DNA of 64,000 bases, from NCBI RefSeq assembly GCF_001513745.1, contig NZ_CP013380.1, positions 1,860,001-1,924,000 on the forward strand. Direction: 5' to 3'. The position numbers were made by a program, and so were the translations under genes. The notes under the pieces are model-generated. The model saw nothing but the letters and a program-made list of their open reading frames with translations. It was not told the origin of the DNA and made no database searches. Source of the DNA: Burkholderia humptydooensis (GTDB taxonomy: Bacteria > Pseudomonadota > Gammaproteobacteria > Burkholderiales > Burkholderiaceae). Position 1 is the stretch's first letter. Each line of letters opens with the position of its first letter. Positions 38,505 to 46,996 of this stretch are shown here, piece by piece.

Positions 38505-38871
38505 GGGCTAGCAGAGCACATCACATGCACGCGCTGTTTTAGCAGTTCAGCGTATCAGTCGCGGGGCTGAATAAATCAGCACATGGTGAGGACTGCCGGG
38601 GCCATGCCTATGATTACCTAAGAGGGTGGAGGCAGTAATGCTTACATCGGTTGTCACTGATGCAGCAGCCCAGAGCCTCCCTCAAAGGATAGCTCTATTG
38701 GTGTTCCCAGTAGCGGTATACCTGAGACGACCTCAGACCTCCCATGACGCCCCCGGCAATACATGGGACTACTCACGACACCCCAGACCTCCCGAACGAG
38801 GAACTCCTGTAACCGCTCCTAGTTCGACCAACCCATTCATTCAACCCGACCATCCACACGGAATATCAACC
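38505..38871. other. Phage intergenic region with repeated motifs
   Basis: 367 bp. Contains copy 3 of the GAATAAATCAGCACA motif (38,569-38,587) and a direct repeat CAGACCTCCC (38,734-38,743 and 38,784-38,793). A frame is open across it, but the following gene most likely starts at 38,872. Probably promoter and regulatory sequence. Confidence 0.45.
38569..38594 (+). promoter_or_regulatory. Repeated phage motif, copy 3
   Basis: GAATAAATCAGCACATGGT then GAGGACT, about 285 bp upstream of the 38,872 gene block. Confidence 0.5.
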
Positions 38872-39213
38872 ATGAGTAACGTTATCCGCTTCTTGAACTA
38901 CCGCACCGGTCAACCTGCGACCCAAGCAGACATCGAGGCGGGTCTGGCCCATTACGTCGAGTGCGACCATCAAGGCGTTCCTATTCGCAACGTCCAGGGC
39001 CAATGCGTCGCATACGCTGGCCCCGAGTCCCTCAACCATGCCGAGCGGGCCGAATCCGTCCAGACGATCCGCTACGCCGAACCGAAGAACAGCACCCAGA
39101 GTGGCAGTTACAACGCCCCGAGTCCCGAGGACACCGCAGCCATTCGCGACTACCTTGCCGCCAAATACGGCTATCAGGTCGCGGCCCCCGAAGGTAGCGC
39201 GGCTCCCCTGTAA
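38872..39213 (+). CDS. Phage protein of unknown function
   Basis: 113 residues, start chosen at ATG 38,872 (MSNVIRFLNYRTGQPATQADIEAG) rather than the in-frame ATG 246 bp upstream, because similarity-like composition begins here. Acidic with no recognised motif. First gene of a tightly packed block running to 43,570. Confidence 0.6.
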   Translation: MSNVIRFLNYRTGQPATQADIEAGLAHYVECDHQGVPIRNVQGQCVAYAGPESLNHAERAESVQTIRYAEPKNSTQSGSYNAPSPEDTAAIRDYLAAKYGYQVAAPEGSAAPL

Positions 39214-39236
39214 TCGATCCCACCGAACACGACACC

Positions 39237-39734
39237 ATGACGAACAAGCCGAACAAAGCGCCCCTGAGCGCAGCAGAGATCGCTGAGAAGCTCGAAGCCG
39301 CCCGACGCTCACCCCGCCCCGCAGCAGCGCTCCTGCAGGTCGCTGAGGCGATGTCCGCCAATCCTGTACTGGAGGGCCGCGCCGAGGAAATCCGCTTCGC
39401 TGCGAAGCGCCTTGAAGCAGACCCCTTTGACGACGTTGCCGTCCTTACTATCTCGACGCGCATTGATGACTTTAAGCGGGCCGCTTTTAGGGACTCCCTT
39501 GTCTGGAACCCGGTCAATGATCCGCTGACCGTCCCGCACAACCTTACCTTCCCATTGGCCCGTGGGCAGACTCCGACTGACGCCAAGCCGACCCAAAGCA
39601 AGCTGAGTGGTCGCGCGGACTATTACCTGAAGCGAGCGGCAATGACACCCGAGGAACTGGAGGCCCATGATGCCGCCAATACAGAGTATGCGGCCCGCGT
39701 AGCTCGCGAAACGGCAGAGCGCTACTTCCGATGA
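39237..39734 (+). CDS. Phage protein of unknown function
   Basis: 165 residues, largely helical (LSAAEIAEKLEAARRSPRPAAALLQVAEAM...MTPEELEAHDAANTEYAARVA). Its stop overlaps the start of the next gene (ATGA, 39,731-39,734). Not recognised. Confidence 0.65.
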   Translation: MTNKPNKAPLSAAEIAEKLEAARRSPRPAAALLQVAEAMSANPVLEGRAEEIRFAAKRLEADPFDDVAVLTISTRIDDFKRAAFRDSLVWNPVNDPLTVPHNLTFPLARGQTPTDAKPTQSKLSGRADYYLKRAAMTPEELEAHDAANTEYAARVARETAERYFR

Positions 39735-40060
39735 GCACTTACGCCGCCGCCGTGCGGCACCTGCTCCTGTCGGACCCGAAGGAACCCGCCGAGCGGCACA
39801 AGCTGGCCCAAGCCGTCCTGATGACATCCCCGGATGGCCCGGAGCGCTCGAACGCGTTCCGTCTGACCCAAGAAGCCTACGACCTCAACCCCGGAGCCTT
39901 CCGGGACCGCATCCGCCGCATGTGGGCCGCCTTGCCTGCCGACGCCAAGCCCGAGATAGCTCCGTTCGTGGTCGCGTCTACGGACCGCCCGCGACGGCCC
40001 GAGCGGCCCCGCGATACCACGGGCCTATCCAAACACCACCCGCGTCGCAAGGCGCTCTAA
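39731..40060 (+). CDS. Phage protein of unknown function
   Basis: 109 residues, translationally coupled to the preceding gene. Helical N-terminus (AAAVRHLLLSDPKEPAERHKLAQAVLM) and a basic Pro/Arg-rich tail. Not recognised. Confidence 0.6.
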   Translation: MSTYAAAVRHLLLSDPKEPAERHKLAQAVLMTSPDGPERSNAFRLTQEAYDLNPGAFRDRIRRMWAALPADAKPEIAPFVVASTDRPRRPERPRDTTGLSKHHPRRKAL

Positions 40061-40071
40061 CGATAGAACAC

Positions 40072-40245
40072 ATGGACTATCCCTTCATCATTCTGGCCGA
40101 CGCCGCCAACACGGTAACTGCAATGCTGCTGGTAGACGAGGCCGACATGGGCGTGCGCTCGACTCAACCCGGCGAGACCGCCTACCGGCACCACTCTCCC
40201 GTAGTCGTCGGCTCGACGCTCCCGGCTGACGCTGTACCTGCATGA
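40072..40245 (+). CDS. Very small phage protein
   Basis: 57 residues from ATG 40,072 (MDYPFIILADAANTVTAMLLVDEAD). Its stop overlaps the next gene's start (ATGA at 40,242). Coupling to both neighbours is the main support for it being real. Confidence 0.5.
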   Translation: MDYPFIILADAANTVTAMLLVDEADMGVRSTQPGETAYRHHSPVVVGSTLPADAVPA

Positions 40246-40850
40246 CGTTGGCGACCATCAGCCGCGCCGAGCCGCGCATGGCCCCGCAACCGATCAAGAA
40301 GGCGCGCAAGCATAAGCCGCGCCCTGCATTCACACGAGCCCAGAGGGCAGCAGCCCTGGCATCGCTGGCCGCTGCTGAGAAGCCGGAGACGCTCAGGCGA
40401 CGCACGCGCCGCGTAGAGATCATCCCGCAAACCGGAGCCCCGCAAGGGGCACTGGCCGAGGTCCTCATCAAGCGCGAAGCGCATGGCCGCCGCTTGCGGT
40501 TCAGAGATGACCATGTGGAGGTCCCGCTGGCGAACTCCGAGCAATTCGTTCGCGTCGCAATCCTGGATTGGCACTGGCTCCACCACGCCAAAGGTATCTC
40601 CCGTCGCAAGTGGACCCGTGGCGAGCATGGGGAGATTCGCGCCCCGCTGGATACCACCCGCCGCATCGCGAACCATTACTACGGCTACGACTACGACGTT
40701 GGCGCATTGCTCCTGGGCCTGAAGCAAGGCGACTGCTACGAGATGGACTATTCGTGCTCCCTCATGCCCGACACCATCCGGCAGGTTCCGCGCTCGCGCA
40801 GCCGTAAGAAGGCACGGACGGTCGAGGCCGCCTCCGCCGATTCCACCTAA
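40242..40850 (+). CDS. Phage protein of unknown function, basic N-terminus
   Basis: 202 residues. Strongly basic first 60 residues (KKARKHKPRPAFTRAQRAAALA), a central conserved-looking section (LANSEQFVRVAILDWHWLHHAKGISRRKW...YYGYDYDVGALLLGLKQGDCYEMDYSCSLM), and a basic tail. By position it could be a virion or internal structural protein preceding the ejection-like protein. Not recognised. Confidence 0.6.
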   Translation: MTLATISRAEPRMAPQPIKKARKHKPRPAFTRAQRAAALASLAAAEKPETLRRRTRRVEIIPQTGAPQGALAEVLIKREAHGRRLRFRDDHVEVPLANSEQFVRVAILDWHWLHHAKGISRRKWTRGEHGEIRAPLDTTRRIANHYYGYDYDVGALLLGLKQGDCYEMDYSCSLMPDTIRQVPRSRSRKKARTVEAASADST

Positions 40851-40990
40851 GGCCCACTCGGGCGTCCCCCGATGCCGCGTCGAAAATAGCCCCGCTCGCA
40901 TCCTCTGCCCGCAAAGGGCCGTCTGGAGCGCTGTATCCGCTCTCGACTCTATTCCCATTCTTCCTCACCGATCACTGACAAGGAACCCAA

Positions 40991-43570
40991 ATGTCGGGTC
41001 AGCAAAATCAATCGTTTCGCCCCATCAACCTACCGGGTCTCGATGCCTCGGCGGCCGCCAGTGTCACCACGACACGGGCGCAGGCAGCAACCCCGCGCGT
41101 AGACGCGGCAGGCCAGGTGTCGGCGATCCAGTCACTCGCAAACTCCTTCGGCGGTTTCTTCGGGAATCTCCAGGGAGACCTCCAGCGAGTCAATGCGGCC
41201 ACGGAGCACGCCCGCACGGCCGACATCCATCGCGAGAACGAGGCGCTGGCAAAGAAGGCCCAGGCTGACCAGGCAGCGGGCCGTGCGCCCGATGAGGCAC
41301 ACGCCAATCGCGAGTCCTACTGGAACGCGTACCAGCAATCGTTCGCCCAGAACCAGGCGTTCGAGATGCAGCAGGAACTGGGTAAGCGCCTGCGCGACAT
41401 GCCCAAGGACGGCTCCGTGTCGCCCGATGATGTCGCCAAGGGAGTCTGGAAGGACTTCTACGGCGCGGGCACTGGGGACGCAGACTTCGACTCCGCCCTC
41501 GTTGGCCGCTTCGCGCCCGCCGCACAGACGATGGTGGCGCAAGTGTCGGAGCAAGTCGCGCAGACGCAGGAGCAGAACACTGCGCTGGAGATTCAGAACA
41601 GCGCGAACGCGCAAATCAACTCGCCGCAGGGCCTCTCCGAGGCGGGCTTTACCACACTGGAGCAACGCGTGTTGGCGCTGACCCGTGGGGACCAGACGCT
41701 CGCGGACAAGATGATCGGCGGCTTCATGGGCAGCGTCCGCAACAAGACGCAAGCACTGGGACTCCTCAACGCCCTGGAGCAATCCGGGTGGGCCGACCGT
41801 AACCCGGTTGCCTACGACAAGATGTCCCACGACGCCGTGCAGCAGATTCAGACCGTGAAGTCGATTCAGGCTGCGCAGGAGGTCGATGGTGTTCGCCTCG
41901 CGGCCATCGCACTCAAGGCCAACCCGAGCTCCACGCCCGAAGACTGGGCGCACCTGGTGTATCAGGCGAATCGCGTGGATGCCAATCACGGCGTCGGCAT
42001 GGACAAGTTCGGTGCCGTATATCAAGGGCTGCTGGAGGCGTCGAAGCAGCAGGCAACGATCAACTACATGTCGCTGGCCGAGCGTGGCTACAACGGCTCA
42101 CACAACATCCATACCGTTGCAGCGTTGTGGGGTGTAGATCCGGCGGAGGCTGTGAAGAAGTCTTTCGACAAATACATGGTCCAGAAGCTTCAAAGCAGCG
42201 GCCAGTATCCGGCGCTCGCCGCGTCGATGCAGGGCAATGCCGGTCTCCCGGACCCGCTCGCGTCGGACCAGGCTGGCTCGGAGTTTGTGGGGTGGGTGAC
42301 TGCCCCCGGCATCCGGGACATCTCGGACGGCACGATGCCCCCGCGCATCCAGAAGGACCTGACATCGGCAATCAAGTCGGGCGACCCGGACCGCGCCTCA
42401 CGGGCCTGGCGCGTCATGGACCGCATCCACGACATCGTGGGCGATCACGCGTTCGGCCAGTATCTCGGGAAGGACGACGAGGCATCTGGGATGTACTGGG
42501 GCGTCAAGGCGCTCGCTCCGACGAATGGCGACGTGTCCCAGGTCTACAAGGCCATCCGCGATGGCGGCATGGACTCGAAGGTCCTGGAGAAGGTCGGTAA
42601 CGGCGGCAGCATCAACTGGGAGCCGCTGCTTCCCGGTAAGAAGCAGGCCGACGTGGATGTGGCCGTCAACAAGGCGATGGGGAAGGCGATGCTGGAAGAC
42701 GTGGGGCGCAAGGGCCTCATCTGGAATCCGGCGACCTCGATGTCCTCGGACCTCCGCCAACAGTTCCAAGGCATCGTTATCCAGCAGCTTATGGCTCAAC
42801 GTGCCAATGGGAAGATCGACCTGGACACCGCTGTCGAGAACGCGGCCACGGTGTTTAAGGGCACGCGTATGGCGACGATCGGCATGAACGGCACGGTTAA
42901 GATCATTGCGGACCCGTTCAAAGGTAAGGGCCGCGCTGCGGACTCACCAATCAACGCGGACCCCAATCACCCGTACTCGATCACCAAAGGCTACACGGCG
43001 ATTTACTCGTCATTCCCGATGATGAACAAGGCGAATCAGTCGGAGGACCCGTTCAAGACGGCGCAGGACGACCTGAGCAATCTCAGCAAGGCGCTTCCCG
43101 GCCTGGTCCCGGACTCTGCTGGCCTCGCGCTGAAGCGCCCGGACCGCACGGGCCTGTCCGAGATTCACGACTCGATGGACAGCCCCTTGATTATCCACGG
43201 GGGGCAGAATTTGGCCATCCGTAACAGGACTGCTCCGCGGCCCATCGCGACCGACGCGGCGGCCCCGGATGCCGCGGGCGGTGCAGGCGCTGTCGGGAAA
43301 GGGCCTGCCGTGGGCGATCTCGTGCAGGTTCAAGTCCCTTCGGACCCGAAGGCGGCGGCGAAGCTACTCCAGGAAAATCTGCCGTCAGGAGTGGTCGCCG
43401 TGTACGACCGGAACAACAACCAGTACACGCTTCACTACGGGTTTCGTCTTCAGGTCGATGACGCCAAGGCCGCCGAGATTCGCGCGGAGAAAGCCAAGGC
43501 ATTCCGTGAATCAGAGGCGGAACGTTGGGCTGTCAGGGCTCACAATGCTAAGCCGCTGTTTGTTCGATGA
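40991..43570 (+). CDS. Large phage protein resembling a podovirus internal virion (DNA ejection) protein
   Basis: 859 residues with ribosome site AAGGAACCCAA. Long helical, Gln/Ala-rich N-terminal half (QSLANSFGGFFGNLQGDLQRVNAATEHA, MVAQVSEQVAQTQEQNTALEIQNSANAQ), then globular repeats. Size, composition and organisation resemble gp15-type internal virion proteins of T7-like phages, which form part of the trans-envelope ejection channel. No enzymatic motif is visible. The resemblance is architectural, so confidence in the exact role is moderate. It is the only gene here that looks like a virion component. Confidence 0.6.
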   Translation: MSGQQNQSFRPINLPGLDASAAASVTTTRAQAATPRVDAAGQVSAIQSLANSFGGFFGNLQGDLQRVNAATEHARTADIHRENEALAKKAQADQAAGRAPDEAHANRESYWNAYQQSFAQNQAFEMQQELGKRLRDMPKDGSVSPDDVAKGVWKDFYGAGTGDADFDSALVGRFAPAAQTMVAQVSEQVAQTQEQNTALEIQNSANAQINSPQGLSEAGFTTLEQRVLALTRGDQTLADKMIGGFMGSVRNKTQALGLLNALEQSGWADRNPVAYDKMSHDAVQQIQTVKSIQAAQEVDGVRLAAIALKANPSSTPEDWAHLVYQANRVDANHGVGMDKFGAVYQGLLEASKQQATINYMSLAERGYNGSHNIHTVAALWGVDPAEAVKKSFDKYMVQKLQSSGQYPALAASMQGNAGLPDPLASDQAGSEFVGWVTAPGIRDISDGTMPPRIQKDLTSAIKSGDPDRASRAWRVMDRIHDIVGDHAFGQYLGKDDEASGMYWGVKALAPTNGDVSQVYKAIRDGGMDSKVLEKVGNGGSINWEPLLPGKKQADVDVAVNKAMGKAMLEDVGRKGLIWNPATSMSSDLRQQFQGIVIQQLMAQRANGKIDLDTAVENAATVFKGTRMATIGMNGTVKIIADPFKGKGRAADSPINADPNHPYSITKGYTAIYSSFPMMNKANQSEDPFKTAQDDLSNLSKALPGLVPDSAGLALKRPDRTGLSEIHDSMDSPLIIHGGQNLAIRNRTAPRPIATDAAAPDAAGGAGAVGKGPAVGDLVQVQVPSDPKAAAKLLQENLPSGVVAVYDRNNNQYTLHYGFRLQVDDAKAAEIRAEKAKAFRESEAERWAVRAHNAKPLFVR

Positions 43571-43703
43571 GGGCATACCTGCCCGCAGCGGGCGTCACCA
43601 ATACCCCTTGTGTCGTTCGCCCGTCGTGGACACCGCTACGGGAGCCGCCGCGCCTGTACGGTTTCAGCTAAAGCACTGATCCGTAACGGAAAGCTCACAT
43701 TAC

Positions 43704-43730
43704 GCCCGCCTTGGCGCGGGCCATTTTTTT
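43704..43730 (+). terminator. Terminator after the phage late-like block
   Basis: GCCCGC/GCGGGC stem followed by CATTTTTTT. It separates the phage block from the reverse transcriptase cassette. Confidence 0.8.
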
Positions 43731-43778
43731 GTCGTTAAAAGCGGCGCGATCTATTGCTTGAATGAGGAGGCATCCCGT

Positions 43779-43862
43779 ATGCTGCCTCAGGCCCGTACTT
43801 CCAAGCGGTACGCGGAATATCCACATAAGTCTAGATACGCGCTACGTTATGAACCTGGATGA
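43779..43862 (+). CDS. 27-residue leader ORF coupled to the reverse transcriptase gene
   Basis: ATG 43,779 has the best ribosome site in the region (GAGGAGG at 43,764-43,770, 8-nt spacing). It encodes MLPQARTSKRYAEYPHKS and nine more residues, basic and tyrosine-rich. Its TGA (43,860-43,862) overlaps the reverse transcriptase ATG at 43,849, which has no good ribosome site of its own. Translation of the leader is therefore likely needed for reverse transcriptase synthesis. Whether the peptide itself has a function is unknown. Confidence 0.6.
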   Translation: MLPQARTSKRYAEYPHKSRYALRYEPG

Positions 43863-45477
43863 CGCATGCAGTCTCAGTATCGAGCATTTGGCAGCACATG
43901 GTCCAAGTGATATTACGCGTGAATCTTTGGAGACCGCGCTTATCCTGGCCCATAAGGCCGAACTAATTTCAGAGGTTCGAGCAAAGGTCCGGGGTGGTGA
44001 TGTAAACGGCATGGGATTCAAGCCGGTCCAGTATATATTAACGCCGAAAAATCGATACGTATTTGATTATCGGAAGGCGGCGATAATTGATCCGCTATGT
44101 CTTGCGAAGTACACCGCAATCGTTCTTCAAGCTGCAAAGCAAATCGAGGGGGCGCGGATTCCGGTTTCGGAAAGGATTGTGTTTTCGGCGCGATTTGCAC
44201 CAAATGAGGGTGCGATTTTTGATAAAAATATTGGGTACGGAGATTGGCGTGAACGCGTAAAGGAATTGGCTAACGATAGCTCCTGTAAGTATGTTGTGCA
44301 ATGCGACATCGCTTCCTTTTACGATAGGATAAATATACATCGCGTGGAATCGACGTTGCTTAGTATCGGTGTTGATAAGCAAATCGTCTCGGCGCTAAAT
44401 GGCTTGCTATTACTGTGGTCTAAAAAGGACAGCTACGGAATACCGGTCGGCAACGCAGCCAGTCGCATCGTTGCTGAGGCGGCACTCATTGATATTGATA
44501 GGTACCTGATTGATGAGGGCGTAAAGTTTGTGCGATACGTGGATGACTTCCGAATTTTTGCGCCTGATTTGATTACGGCGCAAAGATGGATGAACCTGCT
44601 TACCACGCGTCTGTTCAGAGACGGCCTGATGCTAAATACGGGGAAGACAAAATTATATCTTGCCAGTAAGGACGACGAGGTCGCCGTAAATCAGCCTGAT
44701 GATACTCCTGAGGCAATTATAAAGAAGGTGACAAAACTTACGGGTGGATACAATCGAGTGGCTCGAACATTTATTATGCCTGCCAGTGACAAGTACGATG
44801 CGTTCGAGAAGATCGATATTCCGCAAGAGATTGAAGTGCTCAAGGCTACTGGTATACCGGAGTTTTCGGGTATCCAAAAATTAATTATCTCATGTCTTGT
44901 CCAGCAAAAATTTAATCTCTTGGAGAAAGTTGCCATATTGTGTGGAGAGTATTTGTATTCATTGGAGTATTTTGTCGATATGTTGCTAAAAAATAGTGAC
45001 GTTATTCCTCTGGAAAATAAAGAAAATATTACCAGCCACTACTCTCAGTTGGTGTTGTCGTCAGGTTTTGGAGCACTCGAATGGCACCAGGCCACACTTG
45101 CGAAGCTTCTTTCTAGCGAAGGGTATTTTCGAAAGGCTGCGCTCATCCATATCGTTAAGGCGCCAGCGAAAGATAGTGTTACCTACCCGTCGATGATCGC
45201 CCTGGAGGGGTTGCGTGGGCATCTGACGCGTGAGGAATTTCGGACCATCCGTGAGTGGTTTGACCGATGCGACGAGTGGGAGAAAAGGCGCGTAATCAGT
45301 GCATCGATCGCGATGCCTGAGGACGAACGCAAAGCGTGGGGAAGGGCGATCAAGCCCATGCTTCAGGCGGACTTCCTTGCGACGAAGATGGCGGAGAATC
45401 TCATTCGGGAGCTAATGTCGAATTTGGTGTACGGCGGGTGGTCGGCGGGAAATGAGAAGGCGGTGGCGGTTAGCTGA
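43849..45477 (+). CDS. Prophage-borne reverse transcriptase, C-terminus altered by an IS
   Basis: RNA-directed DNA polymerase, 542 residues as it now reads (native form 524). Motifs: VVQCDIASFYDRI (catalytic Asp153), GIPVGNAASRIVAEAAL (197-213), FVRYVDDFRIF with catalytic YVDD (230-233), LMLNTGKTKLY (260-270). A helical C-terminal region of about 250 residues follows, with no group II intron maturase or HNH domain recognised. The architecture suits the UG/Abi-type RTs of anti-phage DRT systems. The subgroup cannot be assigned by eye. The last native codons (GQEP, stop) lie at 46,853-46,867 beyond IS copy 2, replaced by 22 IS-encoded residues. GC is about the lowest in the window, so it is foreign cargo. 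Confidence 0.88.
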   Translation: MNLDDACSLSIEHLAAHGPSDITRESLETALILAHKAELISEVRAKVRGGDVNGMGFKPVQYILTPKNRYVFDYRKAAIIDPLCLAKYTAIVLQAAKQIEGARIPVSERIVFSARFAPNEGAIFDKNIGYGDWRERVKELANDSSCKYVVQCDIASFYDRINIHRVESTLLSIGVDKQIVSALNGLLLLWSKKDSYGIPVGNAASRIVAEAALIDIDRYLIDEGVKFVRYVDDFRIFAPDLITAQRWMNLLTTRLFRDGLMLNTGKTKLYLASKDDEVAVNQPDDTPEAIIKKVTKLTGGYNRVARTFIMPASDKYDAFEKIDIPQEIEVLKATGIPEFSGIQKLIISCLVQQKFNLLEKVAILCGEYLYSLEYFVDMLLKNSDVIPLENKENITSHYSQLVLSSGFGALEWHQATLAKLLSSEGYFRKAALIHIVKAPAKDSVTYPSMIALEGLRGHLTREEFRTIREWFDRCDEWEKRRVISASIAMPEDERKAWGRAIKPMLQADFLATKMAENLIRELMSNLVYGGWSAGNEKAVAVS

Positions 45478-46843
45478 AAATGTTGCTTTCCACGGTAACA
45501 CCCAGCAACCGAACTCCACCACCATGGCGAAACGTACGCAGGAAACAAACGGCAGTCAAGCAGCAACGGAAGTGAAGGGCCTGCCCGGTCTGGACGACCT
45601 GATCCAGCAGGGCGCGCGGCAGATTATCCAGCAGGCGATCGAGGCGGAATTGGCGGCATTGCTCGAGCAGTATTCGAACGTGAAAACGCTGGACGGACGG
45701 CGCGCGATCGTGCGCAACGGCTATCTGCCCGAACGCGAGGTCGTCACGGCAGTCGGGCCCGTGCCGGTTCAGGTGCCCAAGGTGCGTGACCGTTCGGGCT
45801 CGGGCGTGAAGTTCAACTCGAACATCGTGCCGCCCTACGTGCGCAAGTCGCCCCGGGTGAGCGCGGCGCTGCCGTGGCTTTACCTGCGCGGTGTTTCCAC
45901 CGGCGACATGAGCGAAGCGTTCAGCGTGCTGCTCGGCGAACAAGCCAAAGGCCTCTCGCCCAATGTCGTGGTGCGCCTGAAGGCGCAATGGGCCGACGAG
46001 TTCGAGCGATGGAACAAACGCGACCTGTCGGGCTCGCGCTGGGTCTACTGGTGGGCTGATGGCATTCACACCGGCGCGCGCAGCGAAGACTCCGATGGCC
46101 AGTGCCTGCTGGTGATCATCGGCGTGAAGCCGGACGGGAGCAAGGAGCGCGTGGCGCTCGCCGACGGCTATCGCGAATCGAAGGATTCGTGGCGTGACCT
46201 GTTGCTGGACCTGAAGGCACGCGGGCTGCAGGCCGGCCCGCTGCTGGCTACTGGCGACGGCGCGATGGGCCTGTGGGCGGCGCTTGAAGAAGTGTTCCCG
46301 CAGACCAGGCAACAACGCTGCTGGTTCCACAAGATCGGCAACGTGCTCAACGCTCTGCCGAAATCGCAGCACGGCCGCGCCAAGGCTGCCCTGTCTGAAA
46401 TCTGGAATGCGGCAACGCGAGCCGAGGCCATCGTCGCGTTCAACCAGTTCGTTGCGACGTATTCGGCCAAATATCCCAAGGCCGCTGAGAAGGTCACGAA
46501 GGACCGCGACGAGTTGCTCGCGTTCTACGACTTTCCAGCTGAACACTGGCAGCATCTGCGAACGACCAACCCGATCGAATCGACGTTTGCGACGGTACGT
46601 CATCGCACAACGCGTACGCGCAACTGTCTGTCGCGCGCGACCTTCCTTGGTCTGGCATTCAAGCTGATCGAATCGGCTGAACAGTCGTGGCGCCGTATCC
46701 GCGGCGTGGACAAGATCGAACAGCTCATGAAGGGCATTCCCTTCAAGGATGGTACCCCGGTGATCGAAAGCACACCGGCTCAGCAACCGCTCGCCGCCTG
46801 ATCATGCCGCCGACTGCTGATACACCAGATTTGACAACTGCTC
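45409..46843 (+). mobile_element. IS256-family insertion sequence, copy 2
   Basis: 1,435 bp, same orientation, same ends and same transposase as copy 1. Its own 9-bp target duplication, CTCATTCGG, is at 45,400-45,408 and 46,844-46,852. It is inserted into the last codons of the reverse transcriptase gene. Confidence 0.93.
45524..46801 (+). CDS. IS256-family transposase, copy 2
   Basis: 425 residues, identical in sequence to the copy 1 product, with the same DDE motifs (WWADGIHTGAR, LATGDGAMGLW, TTNPIESTFAT). The lack of divergence between copies implies recent transposition. Confidence 0.93.
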   Translation: MAKRTQETNGSQAATEVKGLPGLDDLIQQGARQIIQQAIEAELAALLEQYSNVKTLDGRRAIVRNGYLPEREVVTAVGPVPVQVPKVRDRSGSGVKFNSNIVPPYVRKSPRVSAALPWLYLRGVSTGDMSEAFSVLLGEQAKGLSPNVVVRLKAQWADEFERWNKRDLSGSRWVYWWADGIHTGARSEDSDGQCLLVIIGVKPDGSKERVALADGYRESKDSWRDLLLDLKARGLQAGPLLATGDGAMGLWAALEEVFPQTRQQRCWFHKIGNVLNALPKSQHGRAKAALSEIWNAATRAEAIVAFNQFVATYSAKYPKAAEKVTKDRDELLAFYDFPAEHWQHLRTTNPIESTFATVRHRTTRTRNCLSRATFLGLAFKLIESAEQSWRRIRGVDKIEQLMKGIPFKDGTPVIESTPAQQPLAA

Positions 46844-46869
46844 CTCATTCGGGGGCAAGAGCCGTAACG

Positions 46870-46990
46870 CGGGGCGTGCTAGACTTCGTGCGACTGTGTC
46901 AATTTTCATGGCGGTGTTGACCGGCACACTACCCAGAAAGCCTTGTTCCACCGTGGGTTCGTAGAGGTTCAAATCCTCTCGCCCCGACCA
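46870..46990 (+). ncRNA. tRNA-like RNA element directly downstream of the reverse transcriptase
   Basis: The 5' CGGGGCG (46,870-46,876) pairs over 7 bp with CGCCCCG (46,980-46,986). The 3' side has a perfect T-arm (AGAGG-TTCAAAT-CCTCT) and an encoded ACCA end (46,987-46,990). The 3' 30 nt look like a tRNA-Pro 3' half, and the 5' terminal C also fits tRNA-Pro. The roughly 85-nt middle has no recognisable D-arm or anticodon arm, and total length (121 nt) is far above a tRNA. It begins two bases after the native reverse transcriptase stop and is followed by a strong terminator. It could be a structured partner RNA, or a degraded or recombined tRNA-Pro. Confidence 0.5.
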
Positions 46991-46996
46991 GACAAG

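Noticed and set aside
43762..43848. 29-residue N-terminal extension of the reverse transcriptase from ATG 43,762
   Set aside because: That ATG has no ribosome site, and the GAGGAGG inside the extension clearly serves the leader ORF at 43,779.
35461..46843. Composite transposon formed by the two IS copies
   Set aside because: Each copy has its own distinct 9-bp target duplication, so they inserted separately.
46870..46990. Ordinary tRNA gene or tmRNA
   Set aside because: No D-arm or anticodon arm fits in the middle. At 121 nt it is too long for a tRNA and far too short for tmRNA, with no tag-peptide frame.
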